Positions 1 to 7,196 of a stretch of 11,061 bases of DNA are shown here, piece by piece. The notes under the pieces are model-generated. The model was not told the origin of the DNA, ran no database searches, and saw nothing but the letters and a program-made list of their open reading frames with translations. This stretch comes from Acidimicrobiia bacterium UBA6912 (GTDB lineage: Bacteria; Actinomycetota; Acidimicrobiia; Spongiisociales; UBA5794), in the NCBI GenBank assembly GCA_002450985.1, contig DKBA01000182.1, positions 1,746 through 12,806 of the forward strand, written 5' to 3'. The first letter of the stretch is position 1. The number at the start of each line of letters is the position of its first letter. The translations under genes and the position numbers were made by a program.

Positions 1-426
1 TGCGGTGTGCCGCTGCTGCTGTGTCGGGGCCGTCACCCCTATTCGAGCATCCTGGTTCCCGCCCGGCGCACCGTCTCGGGAGAGGCGGCAGGTCGTGCCG
101 CCATCGACGTGGCGCGGACCTCGGGGGCGACACTCGTCGGGATCTCCGTGGTGCCGCCCACCTTCGTCAGCGGCCCAGAAGATGTCGACGACGCCAGGGT
201 TGCGGCCGCATGGCTGCGCGAAGAGGCAGCGGTGCAGGGCGTCAACGTGCGGCGGCGGGTACGCCGCGGCAACCCGGTGCGCGTCATGGAGGAGATGTCA
301 GCAGGGACGAGCCTCCTGGTGCTCACGTTGCCGCAGCTTCCCGTCTTCCCGTGGCGCCCTGGCATCACGGGCCACCTGGTGCGGCGGGTGCCGAGCTCCG
401 TGCTCCTCGTCCCGGGGGAGACGTGA
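1..426 (+). CDS. Universal stress protein (Usp) domain, 5'-truncated
   Basis: Only the C-terminal part is present; the frame is open to the first base, so the true start lies outside the window and the GTG at position 7 need not be used. The visible 141 residues end in one Usp-like alpha/beta domain: a first beta strand (YSSILVPA), a helix, a second strand (ATLVGISVVPP), and the typical last segment GITGHLVRRVPSSVLLVP. The bases before it encode GVPLLLCRG, which resembles the final strand of a preceding Usp domain, so the full protein may hold two Usp domains or a transporter followed by Usp. The glycine-rich nucleotide loop of ATP-binding Usp proteins (G-x2-G-x9-G-S/T) is not clear, so ATP binding is doubtful. 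The TGA stop overlaps the start of the antiporter gene (GTGA), suggesting coupled translation and a role in sensing or tuning that transporter. The fold is fairly sure; the specific role is inference. Confidence 0.72.
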   Translation, partial: CGVPLLLCRGRHPYSSILVPARRTVSGEAAGRAAIDVARTSGATLVGISVVPPTFVSGPEDVDDARVAAAWLREEAAVQGVNVRRRVRRGNPVRVMEEMSAGTSLLVLTLPQLPVFPWRPGITGHLVRRVPSSVLLVPGET

Positions 427-1691
427 GCCTCTTTCTCGCCGCTGCCGAGAGCGGCAGCACCGCGCTGCCCCAGTGGCCGGTGCTGGTCCTCATCGGCCTG
501 GGCGCCTTCGGGCTGCCGCTCATCGCACGGCGAATCCACGTACCGGCCGTCGTGCTCGAGATCCTATTCGGGCTCGCCATCGGCCCGAGCGTGTTCGACG
601 TCGTGGCGCGGGGCTCCCACGACTTCGAGTTCATCGAGTTGCTCGCCGAGCTCGGTCTCCTCCTGCTCATGTTCCTCGCCGGTTTCGAGGTGGACTTCGA
701 TCGGCTCGAGCGCCAGGGTCCGGGACCGGTGCTATTGGGGCTGGCCGTCTTCGGCCTCATCCTCGCCTCGGCCTGGATCGGCTTCGGCATGCTCGGATCC
801 GATTCCACCAATCAGCGCATCTTCCTCACGCTGCTCGTCTCCGCGGCGTCACTCGGCATCGTCATTCCGGCGTTGCGGGCCACGGGACGGGCCGGCACGC
901 ACGTCGGCCAGATCACGATCGTCACCGGGGTGCTTGCCGAGTTCCTGTCCGCAGCCGCGATCGTGGTGTTCGGTGTGTTCCTCCAGTCCGGGTTTGGGTG
1001 GGGTCTTCTCCGCGTGCCGGGCCTGTTCGTGGTGCTGGCACTGATCCTCGCCGCCATCCGCCGGCTGGCGTGGTGGTATCCGGAACGATTCGAGCGCCTG
1101 TTCACCGGCCACGACCCCGATGAGCTCGGGATCAGGGTCAGTCTCGCCCTCCTGCTCGTGTTCGTCGGCATCTCCGAGCTGCTCAGGGTGGAACCGATCC
1201 TCGGGGCGTTCCTCGCCGGGGCGACCTTCAAGTTCGTCTTCCGCAAGACGGGAGAGCTCGAGACCAGGTTGAGCGGCTTCGCCTACGGATTCTTCATCCC
1301 GATCTTCTTCATTGCCGTCGGCATCCGCTTCCCGCTCGATGCGCTGTCCGACGCTTCCGTGCTCACCAAGGCGCTGCTGCTGATCGCGGTCGCCATCGTC
1401 ATCAAGCTCGTGCCGGCGCTGTTGCTCACCATTCGGGGGCTGAGCGTGCGCGAGTCGCTGGCCGCCGGCGTGCTGCTCGCCGGTCAGCTCTCGGTGATCA
1501 TCGTCCTCGCCGAGTACGGCAAGGACGAGCTCGGCCTCATCGACGAGGGGCTTGCCGCCGGGGCCATCCTGCTCGTCGGGGTGACGGCGATCCTGTCGCC
1601 GATCGTGTTCCGGCTGATGCTCCCGCCGCTTGCAGGAGCGGCCGTCACCGAAGGCGACGGGGTGGTGCTGGAGGACGACCGCGCCGGCTGA
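423..1691 (+). CDS. CPA2-family cation:proton antiporter
   Basis: Predicted inner-membrane antiporter of 422 residues, exchanging protons for Na+ or K+. About 12-13 hydrophobic segments can be read, roughly residues 20-35, 42-59, 71-88, 103-122, 132-150, 163-187, 199-213, 237-251, 256-270, 287-303, 317-337, 346-363 and 376-398. Family signatures include ELGLLLLMFLAGFEVD (76-91), the unwound-helix segment SAASLGI (140-146), FFIPIFFIAVGI (290-301) and a lysine (K328) in the helix IAVAIVIKLVPALLL. The helix that normally carries DD, ND or QD reads GVLAEFLS, so the pair is Ala172-Glu173, an unusual ion site. There is no C-terminal TrkA-N/RCK domain; the protein stops about 25 residues after the last helix, as in short NapA-like members. 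The start is GTG 423, which overlaps the stop of the Usp gene; the longer in-frame reading upstream only shadows that gene. A GGGGGAG stretch at 414-420 is close to the start, so re-initiation after the Usp stop is likely. Transported ion is unknown. Confidence 0.88.
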   Translation: MSLFLAAAESGSTALPQWPVLVLIGLGAFGLPLIARRIHVPAVVLEILFGLAIGPSVFDVVARGSHDFEFIELLAELGLLLLMFLAGFEVDFDRLERQGPGPVLLGLAVFGLILASAWIGFGMLGSDSTNQRIFLTLLVSAASLGIVIPALRATGRAGTHVGQITIVTGVLAEFLSAAAIVVFGVFLQSGFGWGLLRVPGLFVVLALILAAIRRLAWWYPERFERLFTGHDPDELGIRVSLALLLVFVGISELLRVEPILGAFLAGATFKFVFRKTGELETRLSGFAYGFFIPIFFIAVGIRFPLDALSDASVLTKALLLIAVAIVIKLVPALLLTIRGLSVRESLAAGVLLAGQLSVIIVLAEYGKDELGLIDEGLAAGAILLVGVTAILSPIVFRLMLPPLAGAAVTEGDGVVLEDDRAG

Positions 1692-1732
1692 CCAGCCATC
1701 GACCGATGGCCTACGCTCATGCTCGCATTCCG

Positions 1733-1738
1733 AAGGAG
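1733..1738 (+). promoter_or_regulatory. Ribosome binding site of the luciferase-like oxidoreductase gene
   Basis: AAGGAG lies four bases before ATG 1743. It decides the start: the in-frame ATG at 1719 has no such site upstream, and family members usually begin with a short M-K-F/I-G-L strand, as read from 1743. Confidence 0.65.
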
Positions 1739-1742
1739 CACG

Positions 1743-2645
1743 ATGAAGTTCGGCCTCGTCCTCACCCAGTTCACCGACCGCTGGGATCACGTCGTCGGCG
1801 ATGCGCGCATCGCGGAGGAGTCTGGTCTCGACTCCGTGTGGCTCGTCGACCATCTCCTGAGCGTGCGGGATCCGGGCGGGCCGGCGTTCGAGGCGTGGAC
1901 GGCGCTCGCTGCGATTGCGGGGATCACCGAACGGGTGAGGCTCGGCCACCTCGTGAACTGCGTCGCTTTTCGCAACCCGGGCCTCCTCGCCAAGATGGCG
2001 GTCACCCTCGACCACGCCTCGGGAGGAAGGCTCGACCTCGGTCTCGGGGCCGGCTGGTACGAGGCCGAGTACCGGTCGTTCGGGTGGGATTTCCCGAGCG
2101 CAGGCGACCGGCGCCGGTACTTCGAGGCGTATCTCGCAGCCCTGCTCCGCCTGTTCACCGGCGAGCCCGTCGACTACGCCGATGCCGGGGTTCGCCTCGA
2201 AGGGGCTGTGGTCAGTCCCCGGCCGTTGCAGGATCCCCATCCGCCGATCGTCGTCGGCGCCGGTCGTCCTCGCATGCTCGAGGCGGCAGGGAGGATGGCC
2301 GACGAATGGAACTGCCCGGCAGGTCTCTTGGGTCGTCTCGAGGAGCATCAAGCCCGGGTGCGCGAGGCCGCAGGGGGCCGGATCGTCCGCACCAGCATTC
2401 AGGTTCCGGTGGCCGTGGGTCGCGACGCCGAGGAGGCGGCCGCTGCTCGGGCGACGGGGGCCGTGCACCTGGCGTGGATGGGCGACCTGGACGAGGTCGG
2501 CATCATCGGCACGCTCGATGAGGCTGCGGAACGAGTGGAGGCGTACCGGGCCCGGGGGGTGACCCGGCTCATCGCCACCGTGCCCGGCTCGCGCCGTCGC
2601 GCCGACTTCATCGCGGCATACGGGGCACTGGCGCAGCGCTTCTGA
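1743..2645 (+). CDS. LLM-class (luciferase-like) oxidoreductase, probably F420-dependent
   Basis: A 300-residue TIM-barrel oxidoreductase of the bacterial luciferase-like superfamily, presumably cytoplasmic. It opens with the first barrel strand MKFGLVL, followed by AEESGLDSVWLVDHL (24-38). The family hallmark LDHASGGRLDLGLGAGW is at 89-105, PHPPIVVGAGRPRMLEAAGR at 165-184 with ADEWN just after, and the C-terminal signature GTLDEAAERVEAYRARGV at 256-273. This subgroup in Actinomycetota mostly uses reduced coenzyme F420 rather than FMN; that cofactor call is from family knowledge and not proven by a residue here. The substrate cannot be told from sequence. The gene starts 51 bases after the antiporter stop with its own ribosome binding site, so it may be the last gene of that transcript or have its own promoter. 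It ends 12 bases from the stop of the convergent popT gene. Length is normal and no break is visible. Confidence 0.88.
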   Translation: MKFGLVLTQFTDRWDHVVGDARIAEESGLDSVWLVDHLLSVRDPGGPAFEAWTALAAIAGITERVRLGHLVNCVAFRNPGLLAKMAVTLDHASGGRLDLGLGAGWYEAEYRSFGWDFPSAGDRRRYFEAYLAALLRLFTGEPVDYADAGVRLEGAVVSPRPLQDPHPPIVVGAGRPRMLEAAGRMADEWNCPAGLLGRLEEHQARVREAAGGRIVRTSIQVPVAVGRDAEEAAAARATGAVHLAWMGDLDEVGIIGTLDEAAERVEAYRARGVTRLIATVPGSRRRADFIAAYGALAQRF

Positions 2646-2657
2646 TCGGGTGAGCCG

Positions 2658-3590
2658 TCAGCCGGTGGCGGTGTCGGCGGCGACGGCGGCTGCTTCGCGG
2701 CGGCGCAATCGGCGGCGGGCGAGGTCGTCGATGCCGACGACCACGAGGAATGCGCCGACGGCGAGCAGCAGCGAGGCCACCACGGCCTGGTCAGGTGCTT
2801 CGAGCGCCGTCGAGTCGACCCCGTCGGGCCAGGGCCACAGCACCCGGATCGACCCGAGCATGAGACCGATCAGCGCCGCCATGACGGAATCGGAGTGGTG
2901 GGTCAGCGCCCAGTGGAGGCCTTGGGAGAACAGGGCGAGACCCACGACGGTGCCTGCCAGGAACACGAGGAGCGTCACCATCTCACGGTTGTTGACCGCG
3001 CTGATCACCGGGCCGTACATGCTCAGCATCACGAGGATGAAGGAGCCGCTGATCCCGGGAAGGATCATCGCGCAGATGGCGACGGCGCCGGCGCCGAAGA
3101 ACGCCCACAGCGCCGGATCGGTGAGCTGGCTCACCGCGTCCTCGCCGGTCCCTTCGCGCAGCCCGAGGAGCACGAAGACGGCGACGGACACCAGGAGCAG
3201 GATGACGATGCGGGCAACGTCACGCCGCTCCAGGAGACGCCACGCCACCACGGTCGATCCACCGACGAGGCCGAGGAAGAGGGCGGCCATCTCGACTGGA
3301 CGGTCGCGCAGCAGGGACTCGATGAGGCCGGCGAGCACCACCACCGCAAGGCCGATGCCTGCCACGAGTGGCACGATGAGCGTCCACTCCACCTCGCCGA
3401 GATGGGCCGCCGCCTCGCGGGGCCGTCCTTTCAGCAGGGCGATCACCGCCGCGCCTCCTTCGCGGATCGAAGCGACGAGCCGGCGATAGATGCCGAGCAC
3501 GAGCGCCACGGTCCCGCCGGACACGCCGGGAACGACATCGGCAGCGCCCATCAGGAACCCGCGCACGACGTTCAAAGGGAGTTCACGCAT
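2658..3590 (-). CDS. popT: DUF368 polyprenyl-phosphate transporter PopT
   Basis: A 310-residue multi-pass membrane protein of the DUF368 family. Members of this family and of the DedA family have been shown to be undecaprenyl-phosphate translocases, which return the lipid carrier of cell-wall synthesis to the cytoplasmic face. The two family signatures are intact: GAADVVPGVSGGT at 15-27 and MILPGISGSFILVMLSMYG at 175-193, an internal repeat as expected of two inverted halves. The third signature, GLMLGSIRVLWPWP, is at 242-255. About eight hydrophobic segments are visible, and the C-terminus after residue 290 is arginine-rich, fitting a cytoplasmic tail. No Shine-Dalgarno site precedes ATG 3590; instead TACAGT sits six bases upstream, which suggests a leaderless mRNA. 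The gene is divergent from dtd and convergent with the oxidoreductase gene. The family call is firm; the exact lipid is by analogy. Confidence 0.92.
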   Translation of the reverse strand: MRELPLNVVRGFLMGAADVVPGVSGGTVALVLGIYRRLVASIREGGAAVIALLKGRPREAAAHLGEVEWTLIVPLVAGIGLAVVVLAGLIESLLRDRPVEMAALFLGLVGGSTVVAWRLLERRDVARIVILLLVSVAVFVLLGLREGTGEDAVSQLTDPALWAFFGAGAVAICAMILPGISGSFILVMLSMYGPVISAVNNREMVTLLVFLAGTVVGLALFSQGLHWALTHHSDSVMAALIGLMLGSIRVLWPWPDGVDSTALEAPDQAVVASLLLAVGAFLVVVGIDDLARRRLRRREAAAVAADTATG

Positions 3591-3591
3591 C

Positions 3592-3606
3592 GGGGTACTG
3601 TACCCC
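3592..3606. promoter_or_regulatory. Perfect inverted repeat between popT and dtd
   Basis: GGGGTACTGTACCCC has two 7-base arms around a single T. It sits in the 60-base gap between the divergent popT and dtd starts, one base from the popT ATG. Its centre reads TACAGT on the minus strand and TACTGT on the plus strand, both fitting a TANNNT -10 pattern. It could be an operator, a promoter core or chance symmetry; the symmetry itself is certain, the function is inference. Confidence 0.4.
3597..3602 (-). promoter_or_regulatory. Candidate leaderless -10 element of popT
   Basis: On the minus strand TACAGT ends six bases before the popT ATG, the distance expected when transcription starts at or next to the start codon. 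There is no ribosome binding site upstream of that ATG. I see no convincing -35 hexamer, so this rests on spacing and pattern alone. Confidence 0.4.
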
Positions 3607-3636
3607 CACCCGGGTTCGAGCCATCTCGACGAACGC

Positions 3637-3641
3637 AGGAG
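3637..3641 (+). promoter_or_regulatory. Ribosome binding site of dtd
   Basis: AGGAG lies nine bases before ATG 3651. It supports that start over the much longer in-frame reading that runs back through popT on the opposite strand. Confidence 0.65.
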
Positions 3642-3650
3642 TCACGGGCG

Positions 3651-4106
3651 ATGAGAGCGGTCGCGCAACGAGTGACGCGGGCATCCGTCACCGTCGACGG
3701 GGACGTGGTCGGCGAGATCGGCCGCGGACTGCTGGTGCTCGTCGGCGCCGCCCACGGCGACGGCCCGGAGGATGCGACAGCGCTCGCCGACAAGCTCGTG
3801 GGTCTGCGCATCTTCGCCGACCCCGAGCATCGCATGAACCTGTCGGTCGTCGACGTCGGCGGCGCCGTGCTCCTGGTGAGCCAGTTCACGCTGCTCGCCG
3901 ATGTCCGCAAGGGGAGGCGGCCGTCGTTCACCGACGCCGCGCTGCCCGACGTCGCCGAGCCGCTGGTGATGACGATGGCCGACCGCATCGCCGCCGCGGG
4001 GGTGCCCGTCGCCACCGGCCGGTTCGGCGCCAAGATGTCGGTCGAGCTCGTCAACGACGGACCGGTGACGATCGTGGTGGACGTCGTCGAGGGTCGAGTG
4101 GTCTAG
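3651..4106 (+). CDS. dtd: D-aminoacyl-tRNA deacylase
   Basis: A 151-residue DTD-fold enzyme that hydrolyses D-amino acids (and, in many bacteria, glycine mischarged on tRNA-Ala) from tRNA, keeping D-residues out of proteins; it acts in the cytoplasm as a homodimer. The start MRAVAQRVTRASVTVDG is the standard N-terminus of the family. The active-site strand with SQFTLLAD is at 77-84, and the NxGPxT motif, which carries the Gly-cisPro pair that rejects L-aminoacyl-tRNA, reads NDGPVT at 135-140. Length is the usual 145-155 residues and all motifs are intact. ATG 3651 is chosen because AGGAG is nine bases upstream and because the domain begins there. It is divergent from popT and ends nine bases before the stop of the convergent helicase-nuclease gene; no functional link to either is evident. 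Confidence 0.96.
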   Translation: MRAVAQRVTRASVTVDGDVVGEIGRGLLVLVGAAHGDGPEDATALADKLVGLRIFADPEHRMNLSVVDVGGAVLLVSQFTLLADVRKGRRPSFTDAALPDVAEPLVMTMADRIAAAGVPVATGRFGAKMSVELVNDGPVTIVVDVVEGRVV

Positions 4107-4115
4107 CGGGGCCGG

Positions 4116-7100
4116 TCAAGCCGGGCTTGCGCCGTCGGGGTGGACGCACCCCGCCAGCCACCTCCATCCCGGGGCGCAGAGGGTGGAGAAGTCGCAATGG
4201 AAGCACGCTTCGGATGGAGTGGCCGGGAAGTGGTCGCCTCGCGCCGTCTCGGCGAGATCGTCGAGACGGGTGCGGGCGGCGTCGAGCCACTCGTCGTCGA
4301 CGGTGTGACGCTGTTCCTCGATCGGGTCGACGCCGAGGTAGGCGAAGGTGACGATGAGTCGGTCCGGCGGCCCTCCGGGCACGGCGCCGTCCGCCGCCGC
4401 AACCGCGTACGCCTGGAGCTGGACGACCGCGGCGGGGTCGTTGCGGGGCCTCCCGGACTTGTAGTCGACGATCTCCCATTCCGCGGGCTCCGTGGCGAAG
4501 ACGGCGTCGATGCGCCCGCGGACCCTGGTCCCGGCGATCGCGATGTCGATGGGGGTCTCGACGAGGAGCGGTTCGGCGGCGGCGAATCGGGAGTTGGTGA
4601 AGATGGCGAACGGATCGACGCCCTCCGCCGCCTCGGCCTCGCCGTGGCGGGGAGCGTCAGGGTCGACGTCGTCGAAGGCGAGGATGCCCCGGTGGTGCAA
4701 CTCGATGCGCCGGTGCACCTGGGTGCCGCGGGTGAGCCACGGGGCGGGGCGGCGAGGCAGCCGGTCGATCTCGCTCCAGTAGAAGCGCTGCGGGCAGGAC
4801 GCCAGGGTGACGAGTCCGGTCACCGACGTGATGTGGTCTCGCGGCGCTGCAGACGGTTGATAAGGGGCGGGGAGGTCGGCGAGCATCAGCTCGAGCTGGC
4901 GGTGGGCGGCGTCGAACGCCGCAGGATCGTCGGCTCCGGACGACGCCCAATCTGCATCGGCCATCGCCCGGCGCAGTGCAGCGCGCCACCCGCCGTTGAA
5001 GTGTGGGTCGGGGGCCGTGGCACGACCGGGGCGATCGGCAGGCTGGGGGCCCGGATCGTCGATCCAGGCGTGGATCTGGGTCTCCGGCCGGCGCCGGGCC
5101 AGCTCGAGGATCTCGCTCGGCCGCTTGGGCCGCTTGCCGCCGTACCACGCCGCTCCCGTCATGGTGAGGTAGCGGCGGGCCCGGGTGACCGCCACGTACG
5201 CAGTGCGCCGCTCCTGCTCGAGGTGGCGTGCCTTGAGCTCCTCACGACGGGCGTCGGCGTCGGCGTCGATGGCGGGGAGGGTGGCCGCGTCGAGCCGGAG
5301 CTCGTACGGCAGCCACCGGGCGGCCGCCTGGGGGTCGTCGTAGCCCTGGCTTCGCGATGGGAAGACATCCGAGGCGAGTGCGGGGAGGAAGACCGCCGTC
5401 CATTCCAGGCCCTTGGCCCGATGGACGGTGAGGAGTGAGACCGCGTCCTGCCCGCCGACCCGCGCGGTATCGAGCTCCTCGGGGGCACGCTCCTCCTGGA
5501 GCAGGTCGAGGTAGCCGAGGAATCCTTCGAGGGAGGGTCGACCCGTGAGCGGGCTCCAGTCCTCGACCATGTCGAGGAATCGATACAGATTCAGCCGGGC
5601 GGACAGCCCGGCGGCGGCGGGCATGGCGTCGATCTCGGCCCATCCGTCGACGCCGTCGAGGATTCGCCGGACCAGCTCGACCAGCGTCACCCCTTGGGCA
5701 TCGCTCAGCAACGCCCGGTAGAGCGAGCGGAACTCGTCGAGGCGCCGGTACGCCACTGGTGGCAGCCCCGCCACGTCTTCGAGGGCATCGACTGCCTCGA
5801 GCAACGGGTAGCCGATGATGTCGTCCTCGTCGGCGGCGGTGCGCCGCCCGGACCATGCCGCGAGCGGAGCGAGATCGCCGAGGCCGAGCCGGTATCGCGG
5901 ACCGAGCAGGATGCGGGCGAGGGCGACCGAGTCGTCCGGTCTGCCGAGCACGGAGAGCCAGGCGTGCACGTCGGCGACCTCGGGAACCGACAGCAGCCCA
6001 CCCAGCGACACCACCTCGAGCGGCACGTCGGCGTCGTGCAGCGCATCGCGCACCAGCGGGATGTGACGGTTCTTGCGGAAGAGCACGGCGATGTCGCGCC
6101 ACGCCACGCCGTCATCGTCGTGGAGGCGGCGCACCTCGTCGGCGATCCAGGTCGCCTCGTCCCACGCCGTGCGGAACCATCCGCAGGCGATGGCGTCGTC
6201 CACCCGCCCGGCCGGCCGGAGCGGATCGAGGGGGACCGACCCGTGGAGGATCTCGCGCACCGCGTTGGCCATGCCCAAGATCGCCGGCCCACTGCGGCGG
6301 TTGACGGTGAGGGGCAACGTCGGCGCCCCCCGGCCGGGGCTCGTCGGGAAGTGGGAGGCGAACGCGGCGAAGTTCTCTCGTGACGCCCCGCGCCATTCGT
6401 AGATCGTCTGGTCCTCGTCGCCGACCGCCGTCACCGGGAAGCCGTCTCCGAAGATCGCCCGCAACAGCTCCCTCTGACCGGGGTCGGTGTCCTGGTACTC
6501 GTCGAGCACCACCAGCCGGTACCGGTCACGAATCCGGCGGGCGATGTGGGGGTGGCGGCTCACGAGGCGGTGGGCGAGCCAGATGAGGTCGCCGTAGTCC
6601 ACGACGCCGAGCTCCCGCTTGTGGTCGCGATACGCACGGAGGATGCTCGCCAGCTCGAGCCGCTGCCCCCACAGCGGGTCGGGCTCCAGCGGAGCGATCG
6701 CTTCGAGATCCTCCGGCTCGCACAGGTTGCCGGAGAGCTGGCTGCCGAGGGCGGCCGCCTCGTCGACCCGCCACGCCGGCGCCGTGAGGTCGAGATGCTC
6801 GTAGGGCCCGGCGCCGATGCTCTCGTGCAGCAGCTGGCGGACGTAGCCGGGCCCGACGACGCTGAGATTGCGCTCGACGCCGACCACGGCACCGAACTCG
6901 GTGATGAGACGAAGCGCAAAGCCGTGATAGGTGGCGACCTCCACCTCGCGACCTTGCGCGGCGTAGGCGGCGAGCTCGCTGCGCAGCCGCTCGGCGAGCT
7001 CCTCGGCGGCCTTGTTCGTGAACGTGATGCCCAGTGCTTCTTCGGGCTCCAGGGTGCCTTCTGCGATGGCGGCGGCGAGACGGGCGACGATCGTCGTCGT

Positions 7101-7196
7101 CTTTCCGGTCCCCGCCCCGGCGGCGACCCGAAGCGGTTCGAGCGGATGGCGGACGATCGCCTCCTGCTCCGGAGTCAGCACCAGCTCTCCGGTCAC
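4116..7196 (-). CDS. AdnB-like UvrD/Rep helicase with C-terminal RecB-family nuclease
   Basis: A 1026-residue motor-nuclease, downstream gene of the pair, expected to join its neighbour in a complex that unwinds and resects double-strand breaks for recombination. Superfamily 1A helicase motifs are complete: Q motif TPEQ (8-11), Walker A GAGTGKT (27-33), motif Ia ITFTNKAAEEL (57-67), TYHGFA (89-94), Walker B DEYQDT (232-237), motif III QTIYEWRG (263-270), motif V TVHRAKGLEW (590-599) and motif VI with VAVTRARR (668-675). The nuclease follows a linker at about 700-785: Cys801, His828 in GTQVH, Asp897 in GRID, Asp911 and Lys913 in VDYK, and QLQAY (926-930). Cys998, Cys1001 and Cys1007 (C-x2-C-x5-C) with Cys801 make an iron-sulfur staple as in AddB. 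Both activities should be intact. The GTG start overlaps the stop of the upstream subunit, with a ribosome binding site nine bases before it. Called AdnB-like by gene order and size in mycobacteria; a UvrD-RecB fusion of another subgroup is the alternative. Confidence 0.88.
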   Translation of the reverse strand: MTGELVLTPEQEAIVRHPLEPLRVAAGAGTGKTTTIVARLAAAIAEGTLEPEEALGITFTNKAAEELAERLRSELAAYAAQGREVEVATYHGFALRLITEFGAVVGVERNLSVVGPGYVRQLLHESIGAGPYEHLDLTAPAWRVDEAAALGSQLSGNLCEPEDLEAIAPLEPDPLWGQRLELASILRAYRDHKRELGVVDYGDLIWLAHRLVSRHPHIARRIRDRYRLVVLDEYQDTDPGQRELLRAIFGDGFPVTAVGDEDQTIYEWRGASRENFAAFASHFPTSPGRGAPTLPLTVNRRSGPAILGMANAVREILHGSVPLDPLRPAGRVDDAIACGWFRTAWDEATWIADEVRRLHDDDGVAWRDIAVLFRKNRHIPLVRDALHDADVPLEVVSLGGLLSVPEVADVHAWLSVLGRPDDSVALARILLGPRYRLGLGDLAPLAAWSGRRTAADEDDIIGYPLLEAVDALEDVAGLPPVAYRRLDEFRSLYRALLSDAQGVTLVELVRRILDGVDGWAEIDAMPAAAGLSARLNLYRFLDMVEDWSPLTGRPSLEGFLGYLDLLQEERAPEELDTARVGGQDAVSLLTVHRAKGLEWTAVFLPALASDVFPSRSQGYDDPQAAARWLPYELRLDAATLPAIDADADARREELKARHLEQERRTAYVAVTRARRYLTMTGAAWYGGKRPKRPSEILELARRRPETQIHAWIDDPGPQPADRPGRATAPDPHFNGGWRAALRRAMADADWASSGADDPAAFDAAHRQLELMLADLPAPYQPSAAPRDHITSVTGLVTLASCPQRFYWSEIDRLPRRPAPWLTRGTQVHRRIELHHRGILAFDDVDPDAPRHGEAEAAEGVDPFAIFTNSRFAAAEPLLVETPIDIAIAGTRVRGRIDAVFATEPAEWEIVDYKSGRPRNDPAAVVQLQAYAVAAADGAVPGGPPDRLIVTFAYLGVDPIEEQRHTVDDEWLDAARTRLDDLAETARGDHFPATPSEACFHCDFSTLCAPGWRWLAGCVHPDGASPA
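4117..4129. other. Small hairpin at the dtd / adnB-like convergent end
   Basis: CAAGCCGGGCTTG is a perfect inverted repeat (stem CAAGC/GCTTG, loop CGG) covering the last codons of the minus-strand gene, 11 bases after the dtd stop. It could slow polymerase from the plus strand, but there is no T-tract and the stem is short. Its position at a convergent junction is the only reason to list it. Confidence 0.2.

Noticed and set aside
21..422. In-frame upstream extension of the antiporter
   Set aside because: It overlaps the Usp gene in another frame and adds an Arg/Gly-rich stretch without membrane segments. Family members begin near GTG 423.
849..2468. A 539-codon minus-strand frame crossing the antiporter and oxidoreductase genes
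   Set aside because: It spans two clearly coding plus-strand genes and the gap between them, and its product has no recognisable domain. It is an antisense shadow.
2646..2657. Terminator between the convergent oxidoreductase and popT genes
   Set aside because: The gap is only 12 bases and I see no stable hairpin or T-tract in or near it.
3608..3630. CCCGGGTTCGAGCC resembling the T-arm of a tRNA
   Set aside because: No matching acceptor, anticodon or D arm is found around it, and the T-stem does not pair properly. It lies in the dtd leader.
2895..3650. In-frame upstream extension of dtd to a 403-residue protein
   Set aside because: The extension runs antisense through popT and has shadow composition. 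The DTD fold and the ribosome binding site both place the start at 3651.
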